From NCBI GenBank assembly GCA_963753135.1, contig CAVWBA010000028.1:45454-109453 (forward strand): a stretch of DNA of 64,000 bases, given 5' to 3'. The position numbers were made by a program, and so were the translations under genes. Below are positions 8,852 to 17,617 of this stretch, one piece after another. Position 1 is the first letter of the stretch; each line of letters opens with the position of its first letter. The notes beneath the pieces were generated by a model. It was given only the letters and a program-made list of their open reading frames with translations. It ran no database searches and had not been told where the DNA came from. Source of the stretch: Roseiarcus sp963753135 (lineage in GTDB: Bacteria; Pseudomonadota; Alphaproteobacteria; Rhizobiales; Beijerinckiaceae).

Positions 8852-9458
8852 ACCGGTTCAAGACGTCGGCGATGTAAAGCGCTAGAAGCTTCCGCGCCTC
8901 GTTGACGAGCATTGCAGCGCCGTCGTCTTCCCCCGCCGCGAGCGGCGGGATCATCTTCATGACCTGGTTCACGATGACCGCGGCCGCGGCCGCCTCCTCC
9001 TGGCCGAGCGCCGGGTTACCGGTCCGGAGGATCGAGGCGATCCGTTCGCGCAGCTTGTCGCCGAGCGGTTTCCGCCGCTCGACAATTCCAGCGACCGCGC
9101 CTGAGAGCGCGATTGCCGCGTCCCGGTCCGTTCCTTGCTTGAGCTTATGGTCGATGAGGAGGTCCGCGAGCTCGCGCGCCGAACGGCCCGGGGCAAGCTC
9201 CTCGACACGCGCGAACGACGCGGCCCACCGTTCCGCGAACCGATCGAACAAAGCCTCGGCGAGCGCCTCCTTGGACGGGAAGAACTGGTAGAGCGAGCCG
9301 ATCGCGGCCCCGGCCCGCTCGGCGATCTCCGTCATCGTGGCCCCGGCGTAGCCCTTCTCGGCGAATACAGCGGCGGCGGCGTCGAGGAGCGCGGCGACCC
9401 GTTGCTTTCCCCGCTCCCGTTTGGGCTCGCGCGCCGGCAGATAAGTCGTGGTTGACAT
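8850..9458 (-). CDS. TetR/AcrR-family transcriptional regulator
   Basis: Helix-turn-helix repressor. The DNA-binding region spans residues ~20-65 (ALLDAAAAVFAEKGYAGATM, then ERAGAAIGSLYQFFPSKEAL), matching the TetR N-terminal domain. The remaining ~135 residues are the variable helical ligand and dimer domain. It is transcribed divergently from the isochorismatase-like gene at 9548. The short gap between them carries two copies of a TATGAG-like dyad that is a likely autoregulatory operator. The ligand is unknown; the neighbouring hydrolase and membrane protein genes are the probable targets. Confidence 0.9.
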   Translation of the reverse strand: MSTTTYLPAREPKRERGKQRVAALLDAAAAVFAEKGYAGATMTEIAERAGAAIGSLYQFFPSKEALAEALFDRFAERWAASFARVEELAPGRSARELADLLIDHKLKQGTDRDAAIALSGAVAGIVERRKPLGDKLRERIASILRTGNPALGQEEAAAAAVIVNQVMKMIPPLAAGEDDGAAMLVNEARKLLALYIADVLNR

Positions 9459-9459
9459 A

Positions 9460-9502
9460 TATGAGGAACACTCATAAAAACACTTTGTGAGTATTCTTCA
9501 TA
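9460..9502. promoter_or_regulatory. Paired palindromic operators between tetR and the isochorismatase-like gene
   Basis: The gap holds two dyads, TATGAG-N5-CTCATA and a slightly diverged TGTGAG-N5-TTCATA. Taken together they form a larger inverted repeat with 13 of 15 matching positions per arm. They sit immediately upstream of the tetR start and about 50 bases before the isochorismatase ATG, as expected for a TetR operator controlling both directions. Coordinates may be off by one base. Confidence 0.65.
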
Positions 9503-9547
9503 AATCGCGATCGCGCAACCCGCGCCCTTGTCGGAAGCTTCATTTCC

Positions 9548-10106
9548 ATGATCGTCCTGAACCCGCGCACGACCGCACTGGTGCTGATCGACCTGCAGAA
9601 CGGCGTGCTTGGCCGGAAGCTCGCGCCGATATCAGCCGAGGAACTCCTCGAGCGCGGCAAGGCGCTGGCGCGACGGTTCCGCGGCGCAGGGGCGCCGGTC
9701 CTGCTGGTCAACGTCATTCCGCGGCTCGACGGCCCGGCGCGTCAGGTCGACGAGCCCACTCCGCTGCCCAAGACCCTGCCTCAGGGTTTCGCCGACCTCC
9801 CTCCCAGCCTCGCCGAGCCCGGCGACATTCTGATCACCAAGTCGACCTGGGGCGCGTTTTTCATGACCGACCTCGATTCTGAGCTTAAGAGCCGCGGCGT
9901 GGGCGCAATCGTCCTAGGCGGCGTCGCCACCCATATCGGCGTCGAGTTCGACCGCGCGGCAAGCGTGGGACCTTGGCTACGAACTCGTCATCGCGCGCGA
10001 TGTGACGAGCAGCACGGCCCTCGAGCCGCATGAGGGGACGATGCGGTATATCTTTCCGCGGATCGCACGAGTCACGGACAGCAACGCTCTCGCCTTTTGC
10101 GGCTGA
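9548..10106 (+). CDS. Isochorismatase-family hydrolase (frameshifted near 9952)
   Basis: Cytoplasmic alpha/beta hydrolase of the isochorismatase/cysteine-hydrolase fold. The catalytic-type Asp is in LVLIDLQNGVLG (residues ~10-20) and the Lys in ITKSTWGAFF. At the position where nicotinamidase-like members have a catalytic Cys, this protein has Gly (ATHIGVEF), as in isochorismatase-type members. After VEFD the frame is lost. Removing one C near 9952 restores ARQAWDLGYELVIARDVTSS and a normal C-terminus ending at the TGA 10104-10106. As written the product stops at 10033. It starts an operon with the AbrB-like gene, 7 bases downstream, and faces tetR. Confidence 0.75.
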
Positions 10107-10113
10107 AGACGGA

Positions 10114-11209
10114 ATGTCTCCTCGCACCCTGCCCAAGACGCCGCAAATTATCCAATGGGCCGTGCTACTCGCGGCGTCCGTCGTCTTCATCACGGCTTTC
10201 GAATTGATGCGCCTGCCGGCCGCCCTGATGCTTGGCGCAATCGCCGCGGCGATTCTCCTGTCCTGGTTCGAAGGGGGCGTGAAGCTTCCGAGCTGGGGCT
10301 TTGTTATCGCTCAGGGTTTTGTCGGATGCCTGGTCGCGCGCGCCATCACGCCCGAGATCGTGATGACGATATTTCGCAGATGGCCGATGTTCCTTGTCTT
10401 GATTGGCGCGGTCATATGCTTCGCCGCCCTTCTCGGTTACGTCCTTGCGCGCCTAAGAGTGCTCCCCGGCACGACCGCGGTCTGGGGATCGTCGGCCGGC
10501 GCCGCAACGGCGATGGTGCTGATGTCCGAAGCCTTTGGCGGCGACATGAGGCTGGTCGCCGTCATGCAATATCTGCGGGTCGCGTGCGTTGGACTGGTGG
10601 CGTCGCTGGTCGCTCGGGCATGGATGGCGCCGGGCGCCGCGTCTGCGTCGATCGTCTGGTTCCCTCCTCTGGCGCCGGGCCCTTTCTTCGCAACCTTGGC
10701 CTTGGGCGTCGGCGGGGCAATCGTCGGGGTCAAATCCAGAATTCCCGCCGGCGCCTTGCTGGCGCCGATGTTTATTGGCGCGCCGCTTTCCGCGACGCAT
10801 CTTCTTACAATCACGCTGCCGCCCTGGCTTTTGGCGATCTGCTACGCGATGGTCGGCTGGGCCATTGGCCTCCGGTTCACGCGCGAGACGGTCCTCTATG
10901 CGTGGAAGCAACTGCCTGATCATCCTGGCCTCGATCTTCACGCTGATCGCGATGTGCGGCGGTCTCGCCTTCGCACTTCACGAGGCCGCCGGAACCGACC
11001 CGCTGACCGCCTATCTCGCGACCAGCCCCGGCGGCGCCGATGCGGTGGCGATCATTGCGGCGTCGTCCCGGGTCGATCTTCCCTTCGTCATGGCGATGCA
11101 GATCGGACGGTTGCTGATGGCGCTTCTGGTCGGCCCTGCTCTTGCGCGAACGATTGCGCGCTGGGCCGGGAGCGAAGCGGGGCCTTCCGGCGTTCAAAGC
11201 AGCAAGTGA
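10114..11209 (+). CDS. AbrB-family membrane protein (frameshifted near 10915)
   Basis: Polytopic membrane protein of the 'AbrB duplication' family (ammonia-monooxygenase-associated/AbrB, PF05145-type), whose biochemical role is poorly known. About ten hydrophobic segments are visible, with the repeated family phrases GAIAAAILLSWFEGGVKLPS, WGSSAGAATAMVLMSEAFGG and, in the second half, TAYLATSPGGADAVAIIAAS. The frame breaks within the phrase KQLP. Removing one C near 10915 joins WKQLLIILASIFTLIAMCGG and carries the frame to the TGA at 11207-11209, giving a normal ~364-residue protein. It is probably cotranscribed with the preceding isochorismatase-like gene under TetR control. Confidence 0.75.
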
Positions 11210-11222
11210 AGGACGAGCCGCG

Positions 11223-11548
11223 ATGTTCATCTTCCCTGGTACGTTTACCTGCTGCAATTCGTCGCCGGACTGTTTCTGGCCAATGGGATTCCGCATTTCG
11301 TTCAAGGGGTCAGCGGCCATTGGTTCCAGAGCCCATTCGCTTCGCCGTCGGGCGTCGGCGAATCCTCGCCTGTCATCAATGTATTGTGGGGCTTCTTTAA
11401 TCTAGTGATAGGCTTCGCGCTTCTCTTCAACTTTGCGCCCAAGGGGGCGGATGTCACCCTCCAATGGGCGTTCGTCGGCCTGGGCGCGCTCCTCATCGCC
11501 ATCTTTTGCGCGTGGCATTTTGGGCGCGTGCGGTCGCGGCGCGGTTAG
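11223..11548 (+). CDS. Small conserved membrane protein (frameshift near its start)
   Basis: A frame running to the TAG at 11546-11548 encodes a ~107-residue membrane protein. It contains WYVYLLQFVAGLFLANGIPH, then FVQGVSGHWFQSPFAS, then VLWGFFNLVIGFALLF and a last hydrophobic segment before a basic tail (RVRSRRG). This looks like a real small integral membrane protein with three helices. The only sensible ATG (11223, MFIFP) is one base out of register with it, so the 5' end carries a likely one-base loss near 11235. Function unknown. It follows the AbrB-like gene by 13 bases and may belong to the same operon. Confidence 0.55.
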
Positions 11549-11603
11549 GCCGGTCTCCAATCAGAGCGTCATGCCCGCGAAGGCAAGATTCCCGGCTTGC
11601 CTC

Positions 11604-13136
11604 TTACGCGCCGCGATAAATGTCCCTGTAAGCTTCCCGCAGCGCCGCCTTTTGCACCTTGCCCATGGCGTTGCGCGGCAGAGAATCGACAAGGACAATC
11701 TGTTTGGGCGCCTTGAATTTGGCCAGGCGGCGGCCCAGCGCCGAGAGGATCGCCAATTCGGTCAGCGCCGCGCCCGGACGCCTGACGACGGCGGCCGTCA
11801 CGGCTTCGCCGAAATCGGCATGGGGCACGCCGAACACAGCGCTCTCGAGCACGCCCTCGATCGCATCGATCTCGGTCTCGACCTCCTTCGGATAGACATT
11901 GAAGCCGCCAGAAATCACCAGGTCCTTGGCCCGCCCGACGATGTGGATGTAGCCATCCTCGTCAACCTGGGCCAAGTCGCCGGTGATGAAATAGCCGTCG
12001 GCGCGAAATTCCTGGTTCGTCTTCTCCGGCATCCGCCAATAGCCGGCGAAGACGTTCGGGCCCTTGACCTCGATGACGCCAATTTCGCCAGGCTCGACCG
12101 GCGCGCCGCTCTCGAGATCGGCGATGCGCACGTTAACCTCTGGAAGCGCAAAGCCCACCGAGCCAGGCCGGCGTTCGCCGTCGTAGGGGTTCGATGTGAT
12201 CATGTTGGTTTCGGTCATGCCGTAGCGCTCGAGAATTGCGAAGCCGGTCCGCTCCCGCCAGGCGGCATGAGTCTCGGCGAGCAGCGGCGCAGAGCCCGAG
12301 ACGAAGAGACGCATATTCGCGCAGACGTTGCGATCGAGGCCGGAATGGTCGAGAAGGCGCGTATAGAAGGTCGGCACCCCCATCATCGTCGTCGCTTCCG
12401 GCAGCGCCGCGATCACCGCTTCAGGATCGAATCTGGACATGAAGATCATCGTCGCCCCCGAGAGCAGCGCGACATTGACCGCCACGAACAGCCCATGCGT
12501 ATGAAAGACAGGCAGCGCGTGAATGAGTCTGTCGGCGGAGCTGAAGCGCCAGCAGTCGATCAGGGTCAGCGCGTTCGACGACAGATTCTCGTGCGTCAGC
12601 ATCGCGCCTTTCGAGCGGCCGGTGGTGCCCGAGGTGTAGAGAATCGCGGCGAGATCGTCGCTCGCCCGGGGCGTTGTTTCGAAGTCAGCTGGCGCGGCGG
12701 CGATCGCCGCGGCGAATGTTCCATCGTGCTTGACGCCAAGGCTCTCGACCGAGCGCAAGTTGAGCTCCTGCGCGAGCGCGCGAATCGCCTCGAGCCGGTC
12801 GGGACGGCAAAGGGTCAGCGCAGGTTCGGCGTCGCCAAGGAAATATTCGAGCTCGGCAAGCGTATAGGCGGTGTTCAGCGGCAGCAGCACCGCGCCCGCC
12901 CGAAGGCACGCGAGGGCGACAACGATCACGTCGGTTGATTTCTCGATCTGCACCGCGACCCGGTCGCCAGGCTTGACCCCAAGCCCGACCAGCGCGTTGG
13001 CCGCCTGCGCCGAGCGCTTGAACAACTCGCCATAGGTCAGAGCGGTGTTGTCTCCGGTCTCCAGAGCAAGCTTGTCCGGATCGGGCGCCCGGGCCGCGAT
13101 GAGGTCAAACAGGTTTGCGGACTGATTTCGCGACAC
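11604..13136 (-). CDS. Malonyl-CoA synthetase-like acyl-CoA ligase (AMP-forming)
   Basis: ATP-dependent acid:CoA ligase of the ANL superfamily, most like MatB-type malonyl-CoA synthetases. The adenylate-forming P-loop ILYTSGTTGRSKGAML is near residue 175 of the long form. The GYGMTET-type motif reads ERYGMTETNMITSNPYDG, the hinge is YFITGDLAQVDEDGYIHIVG, and the catalytic lysine motif PRNAMGKVQK lies at the end. The GTG at 13136, behind a GGAG site, fits the family N-terminus (NLFDLIAARAPD) better than the ATG at 13190, which adds 18 unconvincing residues. No malonate decarboxylase or transporter lies alongside, so the malonate substrate is inferred from similarity. Confidence 0.82.
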   Translation of the reverse strand: MSRNQSANLFDLIAARAPDPDKLALETGDNTALTYGELFKRSAQAANALVGLGVKPGDRVAVQIEKSTDVIVVALACLRAGAVLLPLNTAYTLAELEYFLGDAEPALTLCRPDRLEAIRALAQELNLRSVESLGVKHDGTFAAAIAAAPADFETTPRASDDLAAILYTSGTTGRSKGAMLTHENLSSNALTLIDCWRFSSADRLIHALPVFHTHGLFVAVNVALLSGATMIFMSRFDPEAVIAALPEATTMMGVPTFYTRLLDHSGLDRNVCANMRLFVSGSAPLLAETHAAWRERTGFAILERYGMTETNMITSNPYDGERRPGSVGFALPEVNVRIADLESGAPVEPGEIGVIEVKGPNVFAGYWRMPEKTNQEFRADGYFITGDLAQVDEDGYIHIVGRAKDLVISGGFNVYPKEVETEIDAIEGVLESAVFGVPHADFGEAVTAAVVRRPGAALTELAILSALGRRLAKFKAPKQIVLVDSLPRNAMGKVQKAALREAYRDIYRGA

Positions 13137-13347
13137 TTGGTCTCCAAATTGAAGGAACGAGCCAGCGCTCGGGATGCCGGACAAACGCATTATAGGCTGG
13201 CGAGGCGCGCAAACGCGATAGGATAGAGGTCGGGCCGCCGGACCGAGATCCCCTTCGCGGCTCAGCAGCTTGCAACTTGATTTCCGGGCCGATCTTCTCT
13301 CAAAGGCAGATCGAAACGCGGATTGGGGCTAAACGAAAGCGGGAGAC

Positions 13348-14088
13348 ATGGCCACGACTGAAAAGGCGCTGCGCGAAGCCATCATCGCACACGGCGCGAG
13401 CGTTGTGGCTGCCGGGCTCGGCGGCGCTCTTGTCGGCGACATTTCGGCGCGCCTCGAAGATTTGCTGCTCATCACGCCGAGCGGCGCAGACTATGCGAGC
13501 CTCCGGCCGGCGATGATCGCGCTCATGCCTTTGGTCGGCGAATATGGCGCCTGGAAAGGTCCGATGAAGCCAACAGGCGAATGGCGCATTCATCTCGGTA
13601 TTGTGCGGGCCCGTCCCGACATCGGAGGAATTGTGCGTTTCCAGTCGCCTTACGCCACCGCTTTGGCCATGGCGCGCAAGCCGATCCTGGCGGCTCATTC
13701 GATGATTGCGCTGTTTGGCGCGCCAATCGTCCGGTGCGCCAAATATGCGCCCGCCGGCACCAAGGAATTGGCGGGCCTGACGCTCGAGGCGCTGGATCAA
13801 AGCCATGCGGTTCTGCTTAGCAACTATTGCGCATTGACCACCGGCCCGACGCTCGAGGCGGCGCTGGTCCGGGCGCGCGAGCTCGAAACCCTCGCCCGCC
13901 TCTACGCAATCGCCCTTTCAGTTGGTCGTCCGGCCATACTTTCAGATGAAGAAGTCGGTCGCATCGGCGAGCGCCTCAAGTCGAACGGCGCCGATGTCCG
14001 GGCGCGCGTTGCGGCGCTTGTTGAAACGACGGCGAAACCCAAGCCGCCCGCCAAGGCCAAGCGCGTCGCGCGCAAGCGGCGCTCATAA
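13348..14088 (+). CDS. Class II aldolase/adducin-like protein lacking metal-binding histidines
   Basis: The fold and order of motifs match class II aldolase/adducin proteins: LVGDISARLEDLLLITPSG (residues ~30-48), GEWRIHLGIVRARPDIGGIV and SPYATALAMA. The metal-binding signature is gone, however. The usual HTHS is RFQS (residues ~95-98), and the usual LGNHG is LSNYC. A basic tail (KAKRVARKRRS) ends the protein. It is therefore unlikely to act as a zinc aldolase and may be structural, adducin-like or DNA/RNA-binding; this is inference. The gene is intact, stands alone, and diverges from the acyl-CoA ligase. Confidence 0.8.
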   Translation: MATTEKALREAIIAHGASVVAAGLGGALVGDISARLEDLLLITPSGADYASLRPAMIALMPLVGEYGAWKGPMKPTGEWRIHLGIVRARPDIGGIVRFQSPYATALAMARKPILAAHSMIALFGAPIVRCAKYAPAGTKELAGLTLEALDQSHAVLLSNYCALTTGPTLEAALVRARELETLARLYAIALSVGRPAILSDEEVGRIGERLKSNGADVRARVAALVETTAKPKPPAKAKRVARKRRS

Positions 14089-14278
14089 AGCGATGCGCGC
14101 AGCCCGTGCGGGGTCGGCGGCGCCCGCGCAACGGCCATTTTACCGGCGCGCCCCAAAGTTTTCAGTTGGTTACGACCCCCTTTAGTTCCCTCCTCGTGCG
14201 ACACTATTCAACTCATTTAGTCTGTAATAATAATGCAATGACCACGGTCGAGGTAAGTAACCCCAAGGGCGAATTGTT

Positions 14279-15280
14279 CTAAAGCGCCGAGGCGGGCGGA
14301 CCGGTGCGGAGACTCTCCCGCCTTGCGCCGCGTTCCTCCGCCTCGAGCCTCTCGCTGACGATCAGAAGCTGCGCCGCGGTCGAGGCGGCGATCACCGCTG
14401 GATCCTTGGATTCGAGGCCCGGAATCCCAATCGGGCAGACGAGACGGGCGAGCTGAACCTCGGTCAAGCCCGCCGCACGCATCTGGCTCAAGAACCGCGC
14501 CCGTTTCGTCGCCGAGCCGATGAGGCCGACATAGCCGAAGCGCTCGACCCGCAGCGCCTCGGCGACGATTTCGAGATCGAGCGCGTGCGAATGCGTCATC
14601 ACGACGATGAGCGCGCTGTCGGGCGCGCCGGCGAGTTCGGCGGCAGGCTCCGGCGCATGAATGAGCGTGACGTTCGCGGGCGCATGCGCGGGAAAAGCGT
14701 CGCGCCTGGGGTCAATCCAGCGCACCGCGAAAGGCAGCGGCGCGAGCGCGAGCGCCAACGCCCGTCCGACATGGCCGGCGCCGAACAGGTAGACCGCGCG
14801 CGCAAGCACGCCGAGCGATTCAGTCCAGCTCTCCTCGGCGAGACGCGCCAGCCTGCGCTCGCCAAGGCTAGACCCGAGCGTGCGCTGAATCCGTCCGTCC
14901 AGCCCCAGCCGCGCGCTGAGCGTCGCTGAAGCGCCGCTTTCAGCGATCGCCAGCGGCGAAAGTTCGTCGAGATCGCGCCGGTCGAATGTCTCGACGCGCC
15001 ATTCGACCCGCCCGCCGCAACACTGGCCGAGTTCGGGTCCGAGCGCGAGCGAACGGCGCGCCGCCGGCCCGCGGCCTCTTCGAAGAGCTTCGTTCGCCGC
15101 TTCGAGCGCCGCAAACTCGAGCGCCCCGCCGCCGATCGTGCCGTGAAAGCTTCCCGATGGCCGCACCACCATGCACGCGCCCGCTTCGCGCGGACTCGAA
15201 CCCTCGACCCGCGCGAGCGTCACCAGCGCAGCCGAGCCCTCGGCTTCAATCGCTTCGATGAGACGGCGGAAGGCTTTCAT
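14279..15280 (-). CDS. xdhC: XdhC, xanthine dehydrogenase molybdenum-cofactor maturation factor
   Basis: Cytoplasmic chaperone that binds molybdenum cofactor, promotes its sulfuration and inserts it into XdhB. The N-terminal XdhC/CoxI domain shows ALVTLARVEGSSPREAGA and GTIGGGALEF (residues ~18-55). A Rossmann-like C-terminal domain follows with LFGAGHVGRALALAL (~165-180) and GYVGLIGSATKRARF. The 333-residue length is typical. It is the last gene of the xdhA-xdhB-xdhC operon, starting 10 bases after xdhB stops. Confidence 0.93.
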   Translation of the reverse strand: MKAFRRLIEAIEAEGSAALVTLARVEGSSPREAGACMVVRPSGSFHGTIGGGALEFAALEAANEALRRGRGPAARRSLALGPELGQCCGGRVEWRVETFDRRDLDELSPLAIAESGASATLSARLGLDGRIQRTLGSSLGERRLARLAEESWTESLGVLARAVYLFGAGHVGRALALALAPLPFAVRWIDPRRDAFPAHAPANVTLIHAPEPAAELAGAPDSALIVVMTHSHALDLEIVAEALRVERFGYVGLIGSATKRARFLSQMRAAGLTEVQLARLVCPIGIPGLESKDPAVIAASTAAQLLIVSERLEAEERGARRESLRTGPPASAL

Positions 15281-15289
15281 GGGCTACCC

Positions 15290-17617
15290 TCAACCCGTCC
15301 CGTTGAGCGAGGCGATGGCGCGGAGGATCGATTCCGGCGTGCATGGCGGATCGAGCTTCGGCTGCCCTTTCGGGTTCGTCGCATGAACCGCGTCGAGGAT
15401 CGCGGAATAGACCGAAATTCCATGCATCAACGGCGGCTCGCCCACCGCCTTCGAACGGTAGATGCTCGGCGTCGGGTTAGGCCGGGTGTAAAGGCGGGTG
15501 TTGAAGATCGGAGGCGTGTCGGAGGCCACGGGGATCTTGTAAGTCGCGGGCGCATGCGTCAGCAGCCTTCCATCGGCGCCGTACACGAGCTCCTCGGTCG
15601 TCAGCCAGCCCATGCCTTGAATGAAAGCGCCTTCAACCTGGCCCATGTCGATCGCCGGATTGATCGACGCGCCGACATCATGCAAGAGATCGGCCCGCAG
15701 GACCCGCATCTCGCCGGTCAGCGTGTCGATTGCGACCTCCGAGCAAGCCGCGCCATAGGCGAAATAGAGGAACGGACGTCCCTTCGCCCTGAGACGATCC
15801 CAGTGGATCTCCGGCGTCTTGTAATAGCCGGAATGCGACAGCTGCACGCGCGCCAGCCGGCAAGCTTTGGCGAGCTCGCCAAAGCTCATCGAGACATTGC
15901 CGGCGAACACGCGCGCGTCGCGGAACTCGACCGCCTCCGGCGCGACGCTCCATGCCTCGGCGGCGAAGGCCGCCATCCTTTGCCGGATCGCGCCGGCGGC
16001 GATTTTCCCCGCCATGCCGTTGAGATCGGTCCCGGAAGAAGCGGCGGTCGGCGAGGCGTTGGGGACCTTGGCGGTGTTGGTTGCGGTTATCCGTATGAAA
16101 TGCAGCGGCACGCCGAACTCTTCAGCCACGATCTGCGCGACCTTGGTGAACAGCCCCTGCCCCATCTCCGTGCCGCCGTGGTTGAGATGAATCGAGCCGT
16201 CGGAATAGACATGCACCAGGGCGGTCGCCTGATTGAGCGGGATCAGCGTGAATGAAATGCCGAACATCACCGGCGTCAGCGCAATGCCCCGCTTGATGAT
16301 CGGACTCTCCGCATTGAAAGCTGCGATCCGCTCGCGCCGGGCGCGATAGTCGCTCGAAACCTCGAGGTCCTCGATGATCGCCCGTTGGGTCTCATAGTCC
16401 TCGACGGTCTGATCGTAGGGCGTGCGGTCGAAACCCGCGCGCAACAGGTTCGCCTTGCGGACGTCGAGCGGATCGAGACCGCGCTCGCGCGCGATTGCGT
16501 CCATCACCCGCTCGATTGCGATCATGCCTTGCGGACCACCGAAGCCTCTGAATGCGGTGTTGGAGACGGTGTTGGTCTTGAGTCGGCGGGTGAGAATCGA
16601 AACGTCAGGCAGCCAGTAGCCGTTGCCGGCGTGAAACATCGCGCGGTCACAGACGCCGGGCGAGAGGTCCGCGGAACAGCCGCAGCGCGCGTTGAGCGCC
16701 ACTTCGTAGCCGGCGACCACGCCCTTGTCGTCGTAACCCACTTGCCAATCGGCGCGGAAGTCATGGCGCTTGCCGGTCAGTGCGAAGTCGTCGTCGCGGT
16801 CGAGGCGAACTTTGCAGGGTCGCCCGGTCAAGCGCGCGGCGAGCGCCGCAATCGCCGCCCAGGCGCAGGCCTGGCTTTCCTTGCCGCCGAACCCGCCGCC
16901 CATCCGGCGCGTCTCCACGGTGACAAAGGCGTCCGGCACGCCGAGGACGCGGGCGACGATGTGCTGGGTCTCCGTCGGATCCTGCGTCGACGCGTGCACG
17001 GTCATCTCGTCGCCTTCGCCAGGAAAGGCGAACGACGCCTGGCCCTCGAGATAGAAATGCTCCTGGCCGCCGATTGAAAACTGTCCCTCGAGCCGGCGCG
17101 CGGCCTTGTCGATCGCGGTCGTCGCGTCGCCACGCCCGAAAGCGTAGTCGTCCTGAACCCGCGCGCCGCTGACGAGCGCATCCTCAATCGTGACCGCGGG
17201 CGCCACGGCCTCGATGTCGACCTTGGCGAGCCGCGCCGCCCGACGCGCCTCATCGCGCGTGCGCGCCACGACCGCGAACAAAGCCTGGCCGTGGAACATC
17301 ACCTCTTGTTCGACGAACAGCGGCTCATCGGCGAAAACCGGCGCGATGTCGTTCTTGCCCGGAATATCGGCCGCAGTCAGAACAGCGACCACGCCAGGGG
17401 CCCCGCGCACCGCCTCCAGCCCCAAGCTCTTCAATTTGCCGGAGGCCTTGTTGGCCATGCCGATCGCGATATGCAGCGTGCCCGCAGGCTCGCCGATGTC
17501 GTCCACATAAGTGGCCGCGCCCTGAACATGCAGGCGCGCGGAATCGTGCGGCAGCGGCTTATGAACCACCGCGGTCGCGGGCGCGTCGAGGACAGCTAAG
17601 TCATCATTCGGCGGCAT
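15290..17617 (-). CDS. xdhB: Xanthine dehydrogenase molybdopterin-binding subunit
   Basis: Large catalytic subunit of xanthine dehydrogenase, oxidising hypoxanthine and xanthine to urate at the Mo centre. About 775 residues from ATG 17617, which overlaps the xdhA stop region; an upstream ATG at 17677 would overlap xdhA further. Mo-cofactor contact motifs are visible: GQEHFYLEGQ, TRRMGGGFGGKE, SNTAFRGFGGPQGM, NHGGTEMGQGLFTK and the active-site glutamate segment SKAVGEPPLMHG near the end. The frame is intact. The electron route runs to the Fe-S/FAD subunit encoded just upstream. Confidence 0.94.
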   Translation of the reverse strand: MPPNDDLAVLDAPATAVVHKPLPHDSARLHVQGAATYVDDIGEPAGTLHIAIGMANKASGKLKSLGLEAVRGAPGVVAVLTAADIPGKNDIAPVFADEPLFVEQEVMFHGQALFAVVARTRDEARRAARLAKVDIEAVAPAVTIEDALVSGARVQDDYAFGRGDATTAIDKAARRLEGQFSIGGQEHFYLEGQASFAFPGEGDEMTVHASTQDPTETQHIVARVLGVPDAFVTVETRRMGGGFGGKESQACAWAAIAALAARLTGRPCKVRLDRDDDFALTGKRHDFRADWQVGYDDKGVVAGYEVALNARCGCSADLSPGVCDRAMFHAGNGYWLPDVSILTRRLKTNTVSNTAFRGFGGPQGMIAIERVMDAIARERGLDPLDVRKANLLRAGFDRTPYDQTVEDYETQRAIIEDLEVSSDYRARRERIAAFNAESPIIKRGIALTPVMFGISFTLIPLNQATALVHVYSDGSIHLNHGGTEMGQGLFTKVAQIVAEEFGVPLHFIRITATNTAKVPNASPTAASSGTDLNGMAGKIAAGAIRQRMAAFAAEAWSVAPEAVEFRDARVFAGNVSMSFGELAKACRLARVQLSHSGYYKTPEIHWDRLRAKGRPFLYFAYGAACSEVAIDTLTGEMRVLRADLLHDVGASINPAIDMGQVEGAFIQGMGWLTTEELVYGADGRLLTHAPATYKIPVASDTPPIFNTRLYTRPNPTPSIYRSKAVGEPPLMHGISVYSAILDAVHATNPKGQPKLDPPCTPESILRAIASLNGTG

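Noticed and set aside
11433..12938. 501-codon plus-strand open frame
   Set aside because: Shadow of the acyl-CoA ligase on the other strand, with no recognisable domain.
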